From Gammaproteobacteria bacterium (GTDB taxonomy: Bacteria > Pseudomonadota > Gammaproteobacteria > Eutrophobiales > Eutrophobiaceae), in assembly GCA_016844485.1 (NCBI GenBank), contig JAENIZ010000063.1, forward strand, positions 1 to 20,779: 20,779 bases of DNA, read 5' to 3'. The notes under the pieces were generated by a model. That model had not been told where the DNA came from, made no database searches, and saw only the letters and a list, made by a program, of their open reading frames with translations. Positions 1-7,232 of this stretch are shown here, one piece after another (position 1 is the first letter of the stretch; each line of letters starts with the position of its first letter). A program made the translations under genes and the position numbers.

Positions 1-438
1 GTGGTCGGTATGCGTGTCAGCCACGGCTGTATCCGCTTGTATCCCGAAGATATAAAGGCCCTCTTTTACAATGTAAAACTTGGCACGCCGGTCAATATTG
101 TTAACCAGCCACACAAAATCGGGGAGCTGGACGGAGTCATATACCTTGAGGCACATCCTTATTTGGATGAAGACGCCGAACATTTCGTTCAATACAGTCT
201 TAAAGAAGTAGTCAAATACATTGTTGATGCAACCCAGGAACGGCAATACAAAATCGATTGGGACATCGTCAAGCAGGTACTGCTAGAAAAAAAAGGTATC
301 CCGGTTGCAATCGGTATGCATACACCGGAAATGCAGGCCTCAGTCAAGAATGAAATCAGGGATGTTTCAAACCCAAGCACCAGGGACAATGGGGTTGGCT
401 TGCGACTTGAAACTCGTATTGGTCAATTCCAGGAATAA
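1..438 (+). CDS. L,D-transpeptidase (YkuD/ErfK family), 3' part only
   Basis: This is the C-terminal end of a periplasmic L,D-transpeptidase, an enzyme that cross-links peptidoglycan or attaches Braun-type lipoprotein to it through an active-site cysteine. The YkuD signature S-H-G-C-I-R-L is visible at residues 7-13 of the visible part, with catalytic Cys at residue 10 and His at 8. About 130 residues follow it, a longer C-terminal tail than the catalytic core needs, as in the ErfK/YbiS group. The frame is open to the left edge, so the GTG at position 1 is not the start; the signal peptide and most of the catalytic fold lie outside the window. The gene is convergent with an Lpp/OprI-like lipoprotein gene, the kind of substrate ErfK-type enzymes use. 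The family call is secure; the exact substrate is inferred. Confidence 0.9.
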   Translation: MVGMRVSHGCIRLYPEDIKALFYNVKLGTPVNIVNQPHKIGELDGVIYLEAHPYLDEDAEHFVQYSLKEVVKYIVDATQERQYKIDWDIVKQVLLEKKGIPVAIGMHTPEMQASVKNEIRDVSNPSTRDNGVGLRLETRIGQFQE

Positions 439-459
439 TTATTCATTGGCATAAAAAAA

Positions 460-480
460 CCCCAAAACTCAGTTTTGGGG
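460..480. terminator. Bidirectional Rho-independent terminator
   Basis: A perfect 9-bp stem (460-468 with 472-480, CCCCAAAAC/GTTTTGGGG) closes a 3-base loop. It is preceded by a run of A (453-459) and followed by a run of T (481-485), so it reads as an intrinsic terminator on both strands. It lies between the convergent L,D-transpeptidase and lipoprotein genes and can end both. Confidence 0.9.
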
Positions 481-517
481 TTTTTAATTGTTGATTATTT
501 TTTAATTATAAATCTGA

Positions 518-799
518 TTACTTCTTCATTGCCTTTTCAAACATCTGATCCAGTTTTCTGGAATTTTCATTACAGCATTCCAGGGCAGCCTCGGCAGACT
601 TTGTTGCCTGTTCAGCAGCATGAGATGCCTCTGAAGCAACGGTATGCGCATTTTGTGCCAGATTATAGGCATCGGTCGCCTTGGCCATAGCAGCAGCAGA
701 AGCTGCTTTGGCCTCTTCAAGCTGGGTCATATCAGCGCAACCGCCTACCAGTCCCATGGAAAGAGCAAGTACTGAAGCTTTAATGAGTTTTGTATACAT
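518..799 (-). CDS. Lpp/OprI-family alanine-zipper outer membrane lipoprotein
   Basis: A 93-residue Braun-type lipoprotein. The N-terminus is a lipoprotein signal (MYTKLIKASV, hydrophobic core, lipobox L-V-G-G-C), with lipidated Cys at residue 21. The mature part is an alanine-rich amphipathic helix with heptad-like Ala spacing (about residues 30-70), as in the trimeric coiled coil of Lpp/OprI. The end carries a Cys-Cys pair followed by N-E-N-S-R-K and ends in Lys-Lys; in E. coli Lpp the C-terminal Lys is the peptidoglycan attachment point. The start follows a GGGAGA ribosome-binding site. A sigma70-like promoter lies at 860-888. It is convergent with an L,D-transpeptidase gene, supporting an enzyme/substrate relation. 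Covalent attachment is inferred, not shown. Confidence 0.88.
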   Translation of the reverse strand: MYTKLIKASVLALSMGLVGGCADMTQLEEAKAASAAAMAKATDAYNLAQNAHTVASEASHAAEQATKSAEAALECCNENSRKLDQMFEKAMKK

Positions 800-859
800 A
801 GTTATTTCTCCCGTTAAACCTATGGCTTGAGGTTTTCCCCAGTTCTCATCGTAATTCGG

Positions 860-888
860 ATAATGACTGATTTCAGTCCGTTTATCAA
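860..888 (-). promoter_or_regulatory. Sigma70-like promoter of the lipoprotein gene, with an inverted repeat in the spacer
   Basis: On the minus strand a -35 TTGATA (883-888) and a -10 CATTAT (860-865) are separated by exactly 17 bp. An inverted repeat GACTGA-TT-TCAGTC (865-878) fills most of the spacer and would be a natural operator position. The start codon is about 50 nt downstream of the predicted transcription start. Assigned by eye. Confidence 0.55.
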
Positions 889-962
889 TGAATTTGCTAT
901 TAAATCATAGTCAATTTTGAAAAAAACAGCACAATTTTACAAGATTTTATTTGGGTACCGGG

Positions 963-1736
963 CTAATAATGGCAAAATCTATCCACGAAACGCGTTGTGA
1001 CATTGGCAAGTGTATCAGGCAGACGGGCATATATACCGCTTAGAATTTCGGCATTGATCTCCTTATAAAAAGCCTCGGCAATTGCACCCGCAATACAGGC
1101 CATGGTATCACTGTCCCCGCCCAATGATATGGCATTCCTGACGGCATCCTCATAGTTGTTTGAATCCAGAAAGGCAATGATCGCCTCCGGCACAGACCCC
1201 TGACAAGTAATATCGAAAGAATATTCAGGCCTGATCTCATCCAGCGACCTTTCCAGGTTGTAGTGAAATGTATGGGTCAAATATCCCTTTATATCGCTTT
1301 TAGCTTGCCCGCTACGGGCCATGAAAATGGCAGCAGCGACCGCTTGTGCTCCCTTAATACCTTCATTGTGGTTATGTGAGACCAGGGCACTGCGTCTTGC
1401 CTCAGTAATTACTTCAGCTAGTGAGTTAAAGGCCCAACCGATCGGGCTGACACGCATGGCTGAGCCATTACCGTAGCTATTGTAGGCCGTAGCGCTGGCA
1501 GAAGCGGCCCAGCGGCTAAAACCATAACCGTAACCTTGATCCGGAAACTTGCGGTAATAGTCCCTGAAGATACGGTCATATTCATTGCCTGTCAGTAATG
1601 CATCCGCAACTGCTATTGTCAGGACAGTATCGTCGGTAAATCGGCTGGCCGGGCAAAAGAGTTCAAAATCCTTGGTCTTAACAGGATTGGCTTCATAGAC
1701 TGAACCGATAATATCTCCGCCGATAGCCCCAAGCAT
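963..1736 (-). CDS. ADP-ribosylglycohydrolase family protein (DraG-like)
   Basis: A complete 257-residue ADP-ribosylglycohydrolase. The family removes ADP-ribose from proteins or hydrolyses related ADP-ribosyl compounds using a binuclear Mg/Mn centre. Visible metal-binding signatures are G-D at residues 7-8 near the N-terminus, F-T-D-D-T (33-37) and the C-terminal G-G-D-S-D-T (206-211). The segment Y-N-S-Y-G-N-G-S-A-M-R (85-95) and the stretch from E-I-R-P (167-170) through C-Q-G-S-V-P-E-A (178-185) are also characteristic of a bacterial subfamily. There is no signal peptide, so it is cytoplasmic. No ADP-ribosyltransferase or dinitrogenase gene is nearby, so the substrate cannot be named. It is the last gene of a minus-strand series, 66 nt after the preceding small secreted protein gene. 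Confidence 0.9.
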   Translation of the reverse strand: MLGAIGGDIIGSVYEANPVKTKDFELFCPASRFTDDTVLTIAVADALLTGNEYDRIFRDYYRKFPDQGYGYGFSRWAASASATAYNSYGNGSAMRVSPIGWAFNSLAEVITEARRSALVSHNHNEGIKGAQAVAAAIFMARSGQAKSDIKGYLTHTFHYNLERSLDEIRPEYSFDITCQGSVPEAIIAFLDSNNYEDAVRNAISLGGDSDTMACIAGAIAEAFYKEINAEILSGIYARLPDTLANVTTRFVDRFCHY

Positions 1737-1802
1737 GGGAATGATATGGTGATAATTTTCAATAGCTTTTTGAGGGCATCGTTTTACAGAGGTTGCCAGG
1801 AA

Positions 1803-2168
1803 TCAGCGTCTGAATGATGAGGGGGATGTTTTCATGCGCTGTTCAAAGTTCTCTGCAATGAAATCTGTTATTGCCTGTTCAAAACTTATAGTCGGTTGCA
1901 GCTCACAATGATCATCAAACCAGATTAATACTTCATCCAGATTTTTTCCGCCGGAGATGCTATAGGTTTCTGGAGTCATGACATTGTATGCAGTTAAAAA
2001 CCCCATGAGATAATCTTTGAATTTATCGAAATCATTGGCTGCACGGGCCTGAAGATATCCATGACAGGATCTGTTACCGACCCCCCATATTGCATAGTTT
2101 CCTTTGTTGTCAGTGGCATGGCTGGCAAAAGAAACGAGCATTAATATTACGATACCGCAGGTCTTCAT
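1803..2168 (-). CDS. Small secreted protein of unknown function, one likely disulfide
   Basis: A 121-residue protein I do not recognise by name. A signal peptide is clear (MKTCGIVILMLVSFASHA, probable cleavage after Ala18). The mature part of about 100 residues has exactly two cysteines, Cys35 (N-R-S-C-H-G-Y) and Cys88 (F-D-D-H-C-E), well placed for one disulfide in the periplasm. The motif M-G-F-L-T-A-Y-N (55-62) is typical of a widespread group of small proteobacterial periplasmic proteins sometimes annotated as HdeA-like or Rap1a/Tai-like; that assignment is only tentative. The start is set at 2168 rather than at an in-frame ATG six codons upstream (2186), because the AGGAG ribosome-binding site (2179-2183) lies inside that longer version. 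It is 56 nt after the aminotransferase gene. Confidence 0.72.
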   Translation of the reverse strand: MKTCGIVILMLVSFASHATDNKGNYAIWGVGNRSCHGYLQARAANDFDKFKDYLMGFLTAYNVMTPETYSISGGKNLDEVLIWFDDHCELQPTISFEQAITDFIAENFEQRMKTSPSSFRR

Positions 2169-2224
2169 TTTATTATTTCTCCTCATTGGTTCTGACTTAT
2201 GGTTATACAGGCAGATATATATAC

Positions 2225-3403
2225 TTAATGAACAATGGTTTTAAGACCATGTGTCAGGCGCCGGATTCCTTCGTTTGCGGTATTTTTATCCAATGCACCA
2301 TAGGCACCACGCAGATAACACCCGTGAATCATACCAAAAGTATGGCCAGGAATGACTGCAACCCTATATTCCCGGATCAGACGCTTTACAATTGTCATAT
2401 CATCAATATCAGTGTCGATTTTCAGGAATAAATAAAAAGCGCCATCACTTTGGGGAACTGCACAAAACGAGCTGACAGTTTTCAATTCAGCAAGCATCAT
2501 TTTACGGACATCTTTAATAATTTTCAGTTTGTCTACGCAATATCCGGCGCCAGCCGTCATGGCGCCAATTGCAGCATATTGTGATGCTGTGGTCGGGCAA
2601 ATGAGGTTGGTATCTTGTGCTTTTATAATTGCCGTCGCCAGATGCTCAGGGATTACCATATAGCCAATTCGCCAACCGGCAAAGCCATAAGCTTTGGACA
2701 GGGAAAAAAGCGATATGGTGTATTCATTGGCATCATCGATGCTGCCAGGTGAAAAATGCATTGTCCCGTTGTAAGTAAAATATTCATAGGCTTCATCACT
2801 GATATGATAGATGCCATATTCCCGGCAAATTGCATTAATCTCCTGCAGGCTTGATTCCGGATAAACCACGCCACTGGGGTTATTTGGTGATACTGTAACA
2901 ATAGCGCGCGTTCTTTTATTAATTGCCGTGCGAATTTTATCTGCACATAATTGATAATTCTCATCTGTAGACACAAGTACCGGCTTGCAGTTCAGCATGG
3001 TAATGGCCATCTCGTGATTAAAATAATACGGTAATGACAGGATTACCTCATCGCCTGGATCGGTGATGGCAAATAATGCATTTAGAAATGCCATATTGGC
3101 CCCGGCAGTCACAATAATCCGATTGCCATTTCCAATATTAATCCGGTTTTCCAGCTTGAGCTTGTTGGTAATAGTTTCACATAAGGCAGGTAATCCACCG
3201 ACTAGCCCATATTTATGATTTTCAATGGAATCATTGATCATTGAAAGGGCATCAATGGAGGATTGTGGTGGGCCGTAATAAACCACACCTTGACCGAGTG
3301 ATATAGTCCCGGGGTTTTGCGCGATCAATTGCGCAACTATAGGGATAATCGGCAACTGCACCGAATCCATGCGCCTGCTTGGATGATATCGGGGACCCGG
3401 CAT
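2225..3403 (-). CDS. Class I/II PLP-dependent aminotransferase
   Basis: A complete 392-residue fold-type I aminotransferase that transfers amino groups between an amino acid and a 2-oxo acid using pyridoxal phosphate. The PLP lysine is Lys237 in S-L-S-K-A-Y-G, followed by F-A-G-W-R-I-G-Y with the phosphate-binding Arg245. Other landmarks are S-P-N-N-P-S-G (172-178, conserved Asn175) and I-S-D-E-A-Y (201-206, Asp203 pairing with the pyridine nitrogen). It resembles the aspartate/aromatic/methionine aminotransferase group; the substrate cannot be read from sequence. The start at 3403 has a GAGGT ribosome-binding site about 10 nt upstream. A second in-frame Met at residue 12 is possible but has weaker support. 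A perfect 15-bp inverted repeat lies directly upstream (3418-3432). Confidence 0.88.
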   Translation of the reverse strand: MPGPRYHPSRRMDSVQLPIIPIVAQLIAQNPGTISLGQGVVYYGPPQSSIDALSMINDSIENHKYGLVGGLPALCETITNKLKLENRINIGNGNRIIVTAGANMAFLNALFAITDPGDEVILSLPYYFNHEMAITMLNCKPVLVSTDENYQLCADKIRTAINKRTRAIVTVSPNNPSGVVYPESSLQEINAICREYGIYHISDEAYEYFTYNGTMHFSPGSIDDANEYTISLFSLSKAYGFAGWRIGYMVIPEHLATAIIKAQDTNLICPTTASQYAAIGAMTAGAGYCVDKLKIIKDVRKMMLAELKTVSSFCAVPQSDGAFYLFLKIDTDIDDMTIVKRLIREYRVAVIPGHTFGMIHGCYLRGAYGALDKNTANEGIRRLTHGLKTIVH

Positions 3404-3417
3404 AAGTCATCTACCTC

Positions 3418-3432
3418 ATCTGAATTTCAGAT
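3418..3432. promoter_or_regulatory. Perfect 7-1-7 inverted repeat upstream of the aminotransferase gene
   Basis: ATCTGAATTTCAGAT is a perfect palindrome around one central base. It lies 15-29 nt upstream of the aminotransferase start and directly abuts the ribosome-binding region. It could be an operator or a small hairpin that limits translation initiation. No regulator gene is adjacent and I do not match it to a known box. Confidence 0.4.
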
Positions 3433-3510
3433 TCGCAGTAATAATTGCAATGCCGTAACCCGTAAACTGTTTAAATATTCAGTGACGGAGAGAATTTATT
3501 AAATGTAATC

Positions 3511-4083
3511 TTACTGACGATGGAAAGGCATGGGTCGTTTGGAGAATTGTGCTTTTAAAAACTCCATCTGGTCTGCCAGAATTTTACGGTTGGAAAGCGC
3601 AAGGTATTCTGCCCAGTTAGGCACATACGGGACAGCAAGAAGCTGTATGCCAACTTCTTCCGGGATCCTGTTACCTTTGAATGTATTACAGTGACGGCAG
3701 GCAGTGACGACATTAGACCAGCGATCACTTCCGCCACGGGACATTGGGATGACATGATCTCTAGTAAGGGATGATTCTTTAAATTGACCGCCGCAATACA
3801 TGCAAAGATGTGCGTCTCTCAGAAATAATTCACGATTGGTCAGGGGTGGAATATTCCGTTTTACCCGTTTGTGTATTGCTGATCGTTTGATTGCAATAAT
3901 TGAATTGATATCAACTGTGGACCGTAAACCTGTTGCCCGGCTGGTCCCGCCCAGGATGGTGAAGACGCTGTCACCGGCGGTCCAGGCAACCATATTACGG
4001 CTGTATAAACACACCGCATTTTGCCAGGGGATCCAGGTTACCGGTGAACCGGCAATATCAAGTCGTAAAATTAAAGGCACCAT
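3511..4083 (-). CDS. HNH endonuclease family protein
   Basis: A complete 190-residue protein with a C-terminal HNH nuclease fold. The zinc-binding pairs are C-M-Y-C and C-R-H-C, and the catalytic segment is T-R-D-H-V-I-P-M-S-R-G-G-S-D-R-W-S-N (His in D-H-V, Asn in W-S-N), all in about residues 90-145. The N-terminal ~75 residues (L-R-L-D-I-A-G, A-V-C-L-Y-S-R, V-A-W-T-A-G-D) match a recurrent chromosomal HNH family of proteobacteria rather than a toxin, intron or phage terminase-linked nuclease. No immunity or restriction partner is next to it. It reads away from mazG across a 131-nt divergent spacer. The role of this family is unknown. Confidence 0.85.
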   Translation of the reverse strand: MVPLILRLDIAGSPVTWIPWQNAVCLYSRNMVAWTAGDSVFTILGGTSRATGLRSTVDINSIIAIKRSAIHKRVKRNIPPLTNRELFLRDAHLCMYCGGQFKESSLTRDHVIPMSRGGSDRWSNVVTACRHCNTFKGNRIPEEVGIQLLAVPYVPNWAEYLALSNRKILADQMEFLKAQFSKRPMPFHRQ

Positions 4084-4214
4084 GGTTAAATCTCTTAGCT
4101 TTGGAGGCTCCTGAGCTTATTTTGATAAATTCATATCGTTAACGACCCGCATGTTTTATGCTAAATCGAATATAAAATCAAGTTATTGCAAGAATAAGCT
4201 AACAGGTGAACTTA

Positions 4215-5000
4215 ATGGAATCAATAACCAGGCTTTTAGAAATCATGAAGACCTTGCGCGACCCCATACATGGGTGTCCCTGGGATAAGGAACAGGATTT
4301 TTCAAGCATTGCGCCTTATACCATTGCGGAGGCATATGAAGTTGCGGATGCCGTCGAACGTAATGATATGGAGGATTTATGCTCTGAACTCGGGGATTTG
4401 TTATTTCAGGTGGTGTATCACGCGCAACTGGCGGATGAAAAGAGATATTTCAGTTTTGAAGACATTGTTACTGGTGTTTCAGATAAATTACAGCAACGAC
4501 ATCCACATGTTTTTGGCGATCAAAAGATCAAGAATGCAAAGGCACAATCCCGCGTTTGGGAGGGATTAAAGGCACAGGAAAGAAAGAAAAAATCAAAGGA
4601 AAAATTTATCAGTATTATTGAAGGTGTGAATCTGAATATGCCTTCCCTGAGCAGGGCCCAAAAACTCCAGTCGCGTGCCGCCACAGTTGGTTTTGACTGG
4701 AATGATATCCAGTCAGTGTTTGCAAAGATAGAAGAGGAAATTGAGGAATTCAGGGGGGAGTTATCGGATCATCACGATAAATCCAGGGTTAGAGAGGAAC
4801 TAGGCGATCTCCTGTTCACCTGTGTCAACCTTGCCAGGCATGTGGATATCGATGCCGAGGCTGCATTACGATCTGCGAATCATAAATTTGAAACGCGGTT
4901 CCGTTATATTGAAGATACATTGGCTGGACAGAACAAAGGACTGGAAGGAACTTCTCTGGAAGAGATGGAAAAATTATGGGAAGCTGCCAAAACTCGATAA
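4215..5000 (+). CDS. mazG: Nucleoside triphosphate pyrophosphohydrolase MazG
   Basis: A 261-residue two-domain MazG that hydrolyses (d)NTPs to monophosphate and pyrophosphate, a nucleotide-pool cleaning and stress-related activity. The N-terminus M-E-S-I-T-R-L-L-E-I-M is followed by L-R-D-P-I-H-G-C-P-W-D, the hallmark of the family. Metal-binding acidic motifs occur in both halves: E-A-Y-E-V with E-L-G-D-L-L-F-Q in the first, and E-E-E-I-E-E-F with E-E-L-G-D-L-L-F in the second. An in-frame GTG at 4206 would add three residues, but it overlaps the ribosome-binding site AGGTG (4204-4208), so ATG 4215 is preferred. It is convergent with a small exported protein gene, 15 nt apart. Confidence 0.95.
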   Translation: MESITRLLEIMKTLRDPIHGCPWDKEQDFSSIAPYTIAEAYEVADAVERNDMEDLCSELGDLLFQVVYHAQLADEKRYFSFEDIVTGVSDKLQQRHPHVFGDQKIKNAKAQSRVWEGLKAQERKKKSKEKFISIIEGVNLNMPSLSRAQKLQSRAATVGFDWNDIQSVFAKIEEEIEEFRGELSDHHDKSRVREELGDLLFTCVNLARHVDIDAEAALRSANHKFETRFRYIEDTLAGQNKGLEGTSLEEMEKLWEAAKTR

Positions 5001-5015
5001 GCGATCGATCCGTTT

Positions 5016-5324
5016 TTATTCCGGTTTATATCTATCCAGTGCAATGACCTGTCCATCGCCATTAAAGCGAATCTCTGTAATCCATTCTTTATTACTGACT
5101 TCGCCTTTTTCAGGAATGTAATACCAGATCGTATGCAAGATGTTATGGTAGTAGCCATAGGCAACGGTTTCGTGGTCATACGGTCCAATGCGGTATAAAA
5201 CTTCCGCCTCTGACATTCCTGTCCTGAGGTAGATAAAATCTCGCATGGGGACTGCATCTGCCGTAACCTCAAGACTGGCAAATATTAGGCCGGCAGCGAT
5301 AAATTTCGGTTGTTTCAAATACAC
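5016..5324 (-). CDS. Small exported protein with BamE/SmpA-like domain
   Basis: A predicted 102-residue exported protein of unknown function. An N-terminal signal peptide ends near V-T-A-D-A (about residue 24). The mature part carries T-G-M-S-E-A-E-V-L-Y-R-I-G-P (35-48), the 'G-M-s-e-x-e-V-l-x-x-l-G-x-P' pattern of the BamE/SmpA-OmlA fold, followed by strands ending I-T-E-I-R-F-N-G-D-G-Q-V. It lacks a lipobox Cys, so unlike BamE it should be soluble in the periplasm. The start is uncertain: GTG 5324 and TTG 5318 are both possible, no ATG precedes the signal peptide, and no strong ribosome-binding site is visible. BamE-like is a fold-level guess; participation in outer membrane assembly is not implied. 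Confidence 0.7.
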   Translation of the reverse strand: MYLKQPKFIAAGLIFASLEVTADAVPMRDFIYLRTGMSEAEVLYRIGPYDHETVAYGYYHNILHTIWYYIPEKGEVSNKEWITEIRFNGDGQVIALDRYKPE

Positions 5325-5462
5325 GACAGCAACCCGTATTAAAGTTCTATACGGCTATAGATAGATCTTCTGAATCAATGTTCCGCTGGCAAGGGGAAAG
5401 AAGAGTATGTTCGGATGGTATAGCCAAAGCTTGATAATAACGCTTTAACAGGGAAAACAGGG

Positions 5463-6284
5463 TCAGTTGCTTCTGGAGTCAGCGTCCTTATCGTGTGTCA
5501 GCATGGCATAGGCAGAATGATTATGTATGGACTCAAAATTCTCTGATTCAACAGTATAAGCCGCGATCCGATCGTCCTTGTTAAATTCAATTGCTACATC
5601 TCTGACCATATCCTCGACAAACTTGGGGTTGTCATAGGCACGTTCAGTAACGTATTTTTCATCTGGCCGTTTCAGCAGGCCGTAAAGTTCACATGAAGCC
5701 ACTTTTTCTACTGTTTCAATCAATTCTTCAATCCACACAAAATCACGGGTTCGCACACAAGCGGTGATATGCGAGCGTTGGTTATGGGCACCATAATCAG
5801 AGATGTTTTTTGAACAGGGGCACAGGCTGGTGACCGGGACCACAATCTTGACCAGTGCGGTTGATTTACCATTCTCGGTTTGACCGATAAATGAGACTTC
5901 GTAATCCATCAGGCTTTTTACGCCGGATACGGGGGCGGATTTGGTTATGAAGTAGGGAAATGTCATCTCGATGTGGCCGGATTCTGCATTCAGGAGACGG
6001 GTCATTTCCACGATCATATTTTTGAACGATTTGACGGTGATCTCATATTCGTATTGGTTCAGGATCTCGACAAAGCGGGACATATGCGTGCCTTTGAAAT
6101 TATGCGGCAGATTCACATACATATTGAACCTGGCCACAGAGTGCTGTTCCCCTCCATTACGATCCTTGATAACAATGGGATGACGGATGTCCTTGATCCC
6201 TACCTTGTCAATCGGGATGTGCCGGGTGTCCTTGCTGCTTTGAATATCCGGAATTTCCGAGACTATTTTTTCTGGACGATTCAT
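5463..6284 (-). CDS. folE2: GTP cyclohydrolase FolE2 (type IB)
   Basis: A 273-residue type IB GTP cyclohydrolase, converting GTP to 7,8-dihydroneopterin triphosphate, the first step of folate and queuosine-type pathways. Recognised from I-P-I-D-K-V-G-I-K-D-I-R-H-P (24-37), G-T-H-M-S-R-F-V-E (65-73), S-L-C-P-C-S-K (153-159, Cys155 as the conserved metal/catalytic Cys) and the long signature Y-G-L-L-K-R-P-D-E-K-Y-V-T-E with Y-D-N-P-K-F-V-E-D-M-V-R-D. The open frame extends upstream to 6743, but that part is only the shadow of ispA; ATG 6284 is the family start. FolE2 often replaces FolE under zinc limitation; I see no convincing Zur box in the 133-nt leader. In many proteobacteria it sits near dxs/ispA, as here, but dxs is absent. 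Confidence 0.93.
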   Translation of the reverse strand: MNRPEKIVSEIPDIQSSKDTRHIPIDKVGIKDIRHPIVIKDRNGGEQHSVARFNMYVNLPHNFKGTHMSRFVEILNQYEYEITVKSFKNMIVEMTRLLNAESGHIEMTFPYFITKSAPVSGVKSLMDYEVSFIGQTENGKSTALVKIVVPVTSLCPCSKNISDYGAHNQRSHITACVRTRDFVWIEELIETVEKVASCELYGLLKRPDEKYVTERAYDNPKFVEDMVRDVAIEFNKDDRIAAYTVESENFESIHNHSAYAMLTHDKDADSRSN

Positions 6285-6417
6285 GCGTATACGTTCTGGC
6301 CCTATTACAAAAAGTTTTAATAGATGATATTTACCTGATTCTAGTTTACTAGGTATATAGGCTGTTCTCCATGACTTATTAGCGCTACAGTGAAAACTGC
6401 ACCTTAATTGTCTTGCC

Positions 6418-7229
6418 TTATTTTTTCCTTTGGATAATGTAGTCTGCGATCCAGCGCAAAGGGTCGGCCTGACTGTCAAATTGATTGAGGCTGTCCAGTG
6501 CCTCTGCATGGAGTCGTAGAGCAGCCTCTTTTGCACCATCCAGCCCAAGCAGGTTTGGATAGGTCGGTTTATTTCTTTCCCTGTCAGAACCTTGGGGTTT
6601 GCCCAGTGTTTCTGTATCGCTCTCGACATCCAGGATGTCGTCCTGTATCTGAAATGCCAGGCCGATACATTTGGCATAATGTGAAACTCTTTCAAAGGTC
6701 CCGGGATCAATATTTTTTGCGGAGAGTGCCCCAAGTTCAACACTGGCCCTGATCAAGGCACCGGTCTTGTGGATATGCATATTTTCCAGTTCTGCAATAT
6801 TCAACTTTCGACCCACAGCCGCAAGATCAATGGCTTGGCCACCTGCCATACCTCGTGAACCACTGGCCTGTGCCAGAATATCAATCATCTCCAGTCTCTG
6901 TTCTGCGCTGACGGTAATATCAGGTGCATGCGCCAGCACATGAAAGGCAAGGGCTTGCAGTGCATCACCCGCCAGTATGGCAGTTGCTTCGTCAAAGGCC
7001 TTGTGGCAGGTGGGTCTGCCCCGCCTCAGATCGTCATTGTCCATGGCCGGCAAGTCATCATGGATAAGTGAATAGGCGTGGATCATTTCCACGGCACAGG
7101 CCGGGCCATTCAGGGCGCTGAGCTTCACACCGAATGTTGCCGTGGTTGTAAATCAGCATCGGGTAGCCAGTGATCAAGTGCGGTCTCTACACAGGATTGA
7201 TAAACCTGCAAGCGTTCTTGTAGCGACAT
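6418..7229 (-). pseudogene. ispA: Farnesyl/geranyl diphosphate synthase IspA, internal deletion and frame break
   Basis: IspA condenses IPP with DMAPP/GPP to make farnesyl diphosphate for quinones and undecaprenyl phosphate. The C-terminal 236 residues are intact: first Asp-rich motif D-D-L-P-A-M-D, second motif F-Q-I-Q-D-D-I-L-D. The natural start ATG 7229 follows the xseB stop by 3 nt and encodes a good N-terminus (M-S-L-Q-E-R-L-Q-V-Y), but this frame stops at a TGA (7125-7127) after 34 codons. The downstream frame picks up at about 7130 with G-V-K-L-S-A-L-N-G-P-A-C-A-V-E. Between them the block with the IPP-binding G-G-K-R-x-R-P motif, present in all family members, is missing. The span plus about 28 lost codons gives the usual ~298 residues. 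A GTG at 7128 could start a truncated protein, unlikely to be active. Real decay or an assembly error. Confidence 0.85.
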
Positions 7230-7232
7230 GAG

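Noticed and set aside
2090..2431. Plus-strand open frame of 113 codons
   Set aside because: It lies over the aminotransferase and the secreted protein gene, has odd composition and no ribosome-binding support.
963..4083. HNH nuclease, aminotransferase, secreted protein and ADP-ribosylglycohydrolase as an anti-phage defence island
   Set aside because: The HNH protein is of a common chromosomal type, no sensor, toxin/antitoxin or transferase partner is present, and spacers of 56-107 nt do not show tight coupling.
5334..5354. Inverted repeat CCGTAT-9-ATACGG upstream of the BamE-like gene
   Set aside because: The arms are short and separated by 9 nt, with no promoter or T-run context; too weak to call an operator or terminator.
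6285..6743. The long folE2 frame upstream of ATG 6284, suggesting a 426-residue protein
   Set aside because: The extra N-terminal part is the shadow of ispA in another frame and has no similarity to FolE2; MNRPEKI is the normal family start.
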